From: an uncultured Clostridia bacterium
GTDB taxonomy: Bacteria > Bacillota > Clostridia > TANB77 > CAG-508
Reading direction: 5' to 3'
NCBI GenBank assembly: GCA_934149075.1
Contig: CAKPDR010000018.1
Location: forward strand, 1-25,904
Length of the DNA stretch: 25,904 bases
The notes under the pieces are model-generated. The model saw only the letters and a program-made list of their open reading frames with translations, was not told where the DNA came from and searched no databases. This document shows, piece after piece, positions 23,095-25,904 of this stretch. A program made the translations under genes and the position numbers. How positions within the stretch are numbered: the first letter of the stretch is position 1; the number at the start of each line of letters is the position of its first letter.

Positions 23095-24369
23095 ATGAAT
23101 ATATTAGAAATTATAGCTAAAAAGAGAGACGCAAGAGAATTAAGTAAAGAAGAAATAGAATATTTTATAAAAGGATACACAAATGGAGAAATACAAGATT
23201 ATCAAGCATCAGCCTTAGTAATGGCAATATATATAAATGGTATGAATGATAGAGAAATAACAGATTTAACATTAGCAATGGCATATTCAGGAGAAGTGCT
23301 TGATTTGTCATGTTTTGGAGAAAATGTAGTTGACAAACATAGTACAGGAGGAGTTGGTGACAAAGTTTCTATAGTGTTACTGCCAATAATTTCTGCAATG
23401 GGAATACCAGTTGCAAAAATGTCTGGAAGAGGTCTTGGATTTACAGGTGGTACAGTTGATAAAATGGAATCAATACCAGGATATCAAACTAATGTAGGAA
23501 TTGATGAATTCATTTCAAATGTGAAAAAAATAGGAATAAGTATGATAGGTCAAACAATGAATTTAGCACCAGCAGATAAAAAAATATATGCCTTAAGAGA
23601 TACAATTTCATGCGTTGAAAATATTCCACTTATAGCATCTAGCATAATGAGCAAAAAAATAGCAAGTGGTGCAAATAAAATTGTTATAGATGTTACAGTT
23701 GGAAAAGGTGCTTTTATGAAAACAAAAGAAGATGCTCAAAAATTAGCTGAGCAAATGATAAGAATTGGAAACCTTGCAGGAAGAGAAGTAAGATGTGTTT
23801 TAACACCTATGGATGAACCACTAGGATATGCTGTAGGAAATTCTTTAGAAGTAATAGAAGCAATTAATTTCTTAAAAGGAGATATGCCAAAAGATTTGAA
23901 AGAGGTTGTATTCGAACTTGGGGCTAACATGCTTCAACTTGCAGGAAAAGGAGACAATATAGAAGAAAATAAATTAAAAATGTTGGAAACAATTGAAAAT
24001 GGTTCTGCTTATAACAAATTAGTAGAAATGGTACAAAATCAAGGTGGAGATGTATCATATTTAGAAGATACAACAAAGTTTGAAAAATCAAAATATATTT
24101 CAGCAGTTGTAACTGAAAAGATAGGAAAAGTTCAAGAAATAAATGCTGAAGAAATCGGAAAATTGGCATGTTATCTAGGAGCTGGAAGAATAAAAAAAGA
24201 AGATAAAATAGATGCTAATGTTGGGATTATTTTAAATAAAAAAGTAGGAGATGAAGTACTAGAAGGAGATTTTTTAGCATATATATGTGCAAATGATGAA
24301 ATAAAATTAAGATATGCTGAAGACAAATTGCTTGAAATATATAAAATAAAAAATGATTGTATTATATAA
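23095..24369 (+). CDS. pdp: Pyrimidine-nucleoside phosphorylase
   Basis: This enzyme splits thymidine, uridine and deoxyuridine with phosphate, salvaging bases and pentose-1-phosphate. The 424-residue product begins MNILEIIAKKRDARELSKEE, has the phosphate-binding KHSTGGVGDK (81-90) and the family signature SGRGLGFTGGTVDKMESIPG (110-129), and ends with the beta-rich C-terminal domain. In most relatives the signature reads GLGHTGGT; here the His is Phe (residue 116). GGAGG lies 5 bases before the ATG. The gene follows rnhB by 19 bases. Its TAA stop is the first codon of a fold-back repeat. Either deoA or pdp could be the right symbol. Confidence 0.93.
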   Translation: MNILEIIAKKRDARELSKEEIEYFIKGYTNGEIQDYQASALVMAIYINGMNDREITDLTLAMAYSGEVLDLSCFGENVVDKHSTGGVGDKVSIVLLPIISAMGIPVAKMSGRGLGFTGGTVDKMESIPGYQTNVGIDEFISNVKKIGISMIGQTMNLAPADKKIYALRDTISCVENIPLIASSIMSKKIASGANKIVIDVTVGKGAFMKTKEDAQKLAEQMIRIGNLAGREVRCVLTPMDEPLGYAVGNSLEVIEAINFLKGDMPKDLKEVVFELGANMLQLAGKGDNIEENKLKMLETIENGSAYNKLVEMVQNQGGDVSYLEDTTKFEKSKYISAVVTEKIGKVQEINAEEIGKLACYLGAGRIKKEDKIDANVGIILNKKVGDEVLEGDFLAYICANDEIKLRYAEDKLLEIYKIKNDCII

Positions 24370-24479
24370 TCAAAAAAATATCATTTTGACGTTCAACTGC
24401 GGACGCTCCGCTATTTAAAATTTGTTTACAGCAAATTTTAAACACCTTGTTGAACTTTAAATTGATATTTCTTTGATTA
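24367..24479. repeat. 113-bp fold-back repeat overlapping the phosphorylase stop
   Basis: Arms 24367-24397 and 24449-24479 are inverted copies matching at 27 of 31 positions. Between them are two perfect hairpins: GCGGA/TCCGC around CGC (24399-24411) and an A+T-rich 11-bp stem (24414-24424 with 24432-24442). The first is unusually G+C-rich for this genome. The left end includes the TAA stop of the phosphorylase gene. It may be a short fold-back element of the ERIC/MITE type, or an elaborate transcript end. Confidence 0.65.
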
Positions 24480-24526
24480 ATATTAATATTACTATTACAG
24501 GATTATTAAAAAATTTAGTTTACATA

Positions 24527-24554
24527 TTGAAAAAGAAAAAAATTATGTTATAAT
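24527..24554 (+). promoter_or_regulatory. Promoter for the small protein and cdaA
   Basis: TTGAAA at 24527-24532, a 16-base spacer, and an extended -10 TGTTATAAT (TATAAT at 24549-24554). Confidence 0.75.
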
Positions 24555-24598
24555 ATATATTGTAATAAAAATTAGGAAAAAAGAAAGGAAGATAGACA

Positions 24599-24766
24599 AT
24601 GAAAAAAGATAAAAAAGAAAAACAAGAACAAGTAAAAGTAAAAGTTAAAAATAAAATAGATGTACAAAAAATATTTTCAAAGGCAATGGCATTATTTTTA
24701 TTAGTATTAATGGTATTAGCATCATGCTCAACATGTATATATTTTGTAATACAAAATATAAAATAA
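24599..24766 (+). CDS. 55-residue single-helix membrane protein
   Basis: The product has a highly basic N-terminal half (MKKDKKEKQEQVKVKVKNK) and one hydrophobic helix (about 29-50: AMALFLLVLMVLASCSTCIYF) with four polar residues after it. It resembles DUF4044-type small proteins in outline. LASC (40-43) matches a lipobox, but only 12 residues would follow the cysteine, so a lipoprotein is unlikely. AAAGGAAG lies about 8 bases before the ATG. It is 20 bases before cdaA on the same transcript, which suggests it acts with CdaA in the membrane; this is an inference. Confidence 0.7.
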   Translation: MKKDKKEKQEQVKVKVKNKIDVQKIFSKAMALFLLVLMVLASCSTCIYFVIQNIK

Positions 24767-24786
24767 ATACATAGGGAGAGATGAAT

Positions 24787-25725
24787 ATGAGTAACATAGG
24801 AATAATATTAAATAATTTTTATGAACAAAATATATTAACATATATAAAAATGTATCAAGAATATCCAGTAAAAATAATTTCATTAGTACTTGATATTGCA
24901 ATAGTAATATTTTTAGCATATGAATTATTAAGAATAGTAAAAGACTCTAGAGCTTGGCAATTAGTGAAAGGAATTGCATTTTTGGTAATAGCAACAGCAC
25001 TAAGTGGAATATTAAAATTACATATATTAAATTATATATTATCAACAGTAATGGATTGGGGAGTAATACTTATAATAATAATATTTCAGCCAGAGATAAG
25101 AAGAGCTTTAGAACAACTTGGTGGAACAAATAAATTTTCAAGATTTTTTGGTTTTGATAAGGATATAATAACGAAAACCAAAGAAGACATATACAAAATA
25201 GTTATAGCAACATATGAACTTGCAAAAAATAAAACAGGAGCATTAATTGTAATAGAAAGAGACATACAAATAAAAGATATAATATCAACAGGAATTCCTA
25301 TGAATGCTGAAGTATCACCACAATTATTAGTAAATATATTTATACCAAATACGCCTTTACATGATGGAGCGGTAGTAATAAGTAATAATAAAATAGCTGC
25401 TGCAGCATGTATGCTACCACTAGCAGGTGATCAAGACATAGCAAAAGAACTTGGAACACGTCATAGAGCAGGAATTGGTATATCAAAGGAATCAGATAGT
25501 ATAGCAATAATAGTTTCAGAAGAAACTGGAAAAGTTTCAGTTGCAAAAGATGGAACATTAATTGCAGATGTTAGAGAAGATGTTTTGAAAAAAATTTTAA
25601 TTAGTAATATAGTTACCAAAAGATTAAATGAAGCTAAAGCGAAAAAAGCTAAAAAAAATATTAAAGAAACTGTAAAGGATTTTTTGGGAAAGTTTAAGAA
25701 AAAAGAAGATAAAAAAGCAAATTAA
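24787..25725 (+). CDS. cdaA: Diadenylate cyclase CdaA
   Basis: CdaA makes cyclic-di-AMP from two ATP; this messenger controls potassium and osmolyte transport and wall stress. The 312-residue product has three membrane helices (about 33-50, 62-85, 89-101) and the DisA_N catalytic domain with DGA (193-195, in LHDGAVV) and RHR (225-227, in GTRHRAG). A lysine-rich tail ends the protein. The start at 24787 has GGGAG 8 bases upstream; ATG 24781 is in frame but too close. In many Firmicutes cdaR (YbbR) and glmM follow; here they do not, and truA is next. It sits downstream of a small membrane protein. Confidence 0.95.
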   Translation: MSNIGIILNNFYEQNILTYIKMYQEYPVKIISLVLDIAIVIFLAYELLRIVKDSRAWQLVKGIAFLVIATALSGILKLHILNYILSTVMDWGVILIIIIFQPEIRRALEQLGGTNKFSRFFGFDKDIITKTKEDIYKIVIATYELAKNKTGALIVIERDIQIKDIISTGIPMNAEVSPQLLVNIFIPNTPLHDGAVVISNNKIAAAACMLPLAGDQDIAKELGTRHRAGIGISKESDSIAIIVSEETGKVSVAKDGTLIADVREDVLKKILISNIVTKRLNEAKAKKAKKNIKETVKDFLGKFKKKEDKKAN

Positions 25726-25726
25726 G

Positions 25727-25755
25727 AAAAAGGTGGCAAATATAGCCACTTTTAT
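25727..25755 (+). terminator. Intrinsic terminator after cdaA
   Basis: GTGGC (25733-25737) pairs with GCCAC (25745-25749), extended across a bulged G by A-T pairs (AAAA with TTTT), followed by a T-rich tail. Confidence 0.6.
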
Positions 25756-25776
25756 TAATTAAAGGAAGTGATAAAA

Positions 25777-25869
25777 ATGAGAAATATAAAACTAACAATT
25801 GAATATGATGGAAAAGATTTCAATGGTTGGCAAAAACAACCTAAATATAGTGATTTGAACATAATTTGA
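25777..25869 (+). pseudogene. truA: truA 5' fragment, interrupted
   Basis: TruA makes pseudouridine in the tRNA anticodon arm. The frame begins MRNIKLTIEYDGKDFNGWQKQ, the conserved TruA start (YDG and GWQ), preceded by AAAGGAAGTG. After QPK the reading changes to YSDLNII and stops at TGA (25867-25869), 30 residues in place of about 245. The change coincides with a palindromic sequence at 25846-25898. The rest of the gene is not in the window, so I cannot tell if the gene is truly broken or joined wrongly in assembly. Confidence 0.75.
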
Positions 25870-25898
25870 TTTTATTTCAAAGTATGTCAAACACTATA
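25846..25898. repeat. 53-bp palindrome interrupting truA
   Basis: TATAGTG (25846-25852) and CACTATA (25892-25898) form the ends of a near-palindrome whose arms read TATAGTG-A-TTTGA-A-CATA and, reversed, TATAGTG-TTTGA-CATA, around a short AT-rich centre. Such hairpins mark the ends of several transposable elements, for example IS200/IS605 types. The window ends 6 bases later. Confidence 0.5.
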
Positions 25899-25904
25899 TA
25901 TAAC

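Noticed and set aside
24399..24442. tRNA-like gene in the second fold-back repeat
   Set aside because: The hairpins lack D-arm and T-arm sequences and an anticodon arm of normal size; it is a cruciform repeat.

Overview
The window is strongly A+T-rich, gene-dense DNA from a Gram-positive, spore-forming Clostridia-like bacterium. The evidence is a clear SpoIIID regulator, the rpsF-ssb-rpsR block, the ireB-ruvX-DUF1292 block, RbgA, CdaA, a class-type sortase, an NAD-dependent ligase, strong AGGAGG ribosome binding sites and TTGnnn-17-TATAAT promoters. TGA is used as a normal stop. I cannot name a species; an uncultured gut-type Clostridia is a reasonable guess.

Layout. 1-1370: tRNA-Gly(TCC), then rpsF-ssb-rpsR. 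1500-5421: a three-gene operon of poorly known proteins (exported two-helix membrane protein, a large receiver-like/AT-hook/MinD-fold protein, a membrane GAF plus degenerate GGDEF protein). 5447-8664: ireB, ruvX, a DUF1292 protein, a membrane protein, an ITPase/RdgB-like hydrolase, rbgA. 8670-11645: a promoter, a short alaS lacking its C-terminal domain, hinT, and a sortase. 11721-15713: ligA, a small unknown gene, folD, a minimal dprA. 15719-16197: a 461-bp fold-back element between 9-bp direct repeats. 16229-18947: an operon with a divergent, frameshifted DnaB-like helicase and two unknown genes. 18954-20377: a possible gene remnant, spoIIID, and a membrane-anchored DUF4163-like protein. 20513-21760 (minus): an HtrA/DegP-type protease. 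21867-24369: a pilin-like membrane protein, rnhB and pyrimidine-nucleoside phosphorylase, ending in a second fold-back element. 24527-25725: a tiny membrane protein and cdaA. 25777-end: the first codons of truA, broken off by a third palindromic sequence at the window edge.

Functionally most of the window is housekeeping: translation (S6, S18, AlaRS, RbgA), DNA replication and repair (SSB, LigA, RuvX, RNase HII, DprA), one-carbon and nucleotide metabolism (FolD, pyrimidine-nucleoside phosphorylase, ITPase), envelope work (sortase, HtrA) and second-messenger signalling (CdaA). The most unusual parts are the long fold-back element after dprA, whose arms carry outward-facing terminator-like hairpins; the 1592-5421 operon; the frameshifted DnaB-like gene; and the interruption of truA. 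All calls are from reading the sequence; no database search was run.
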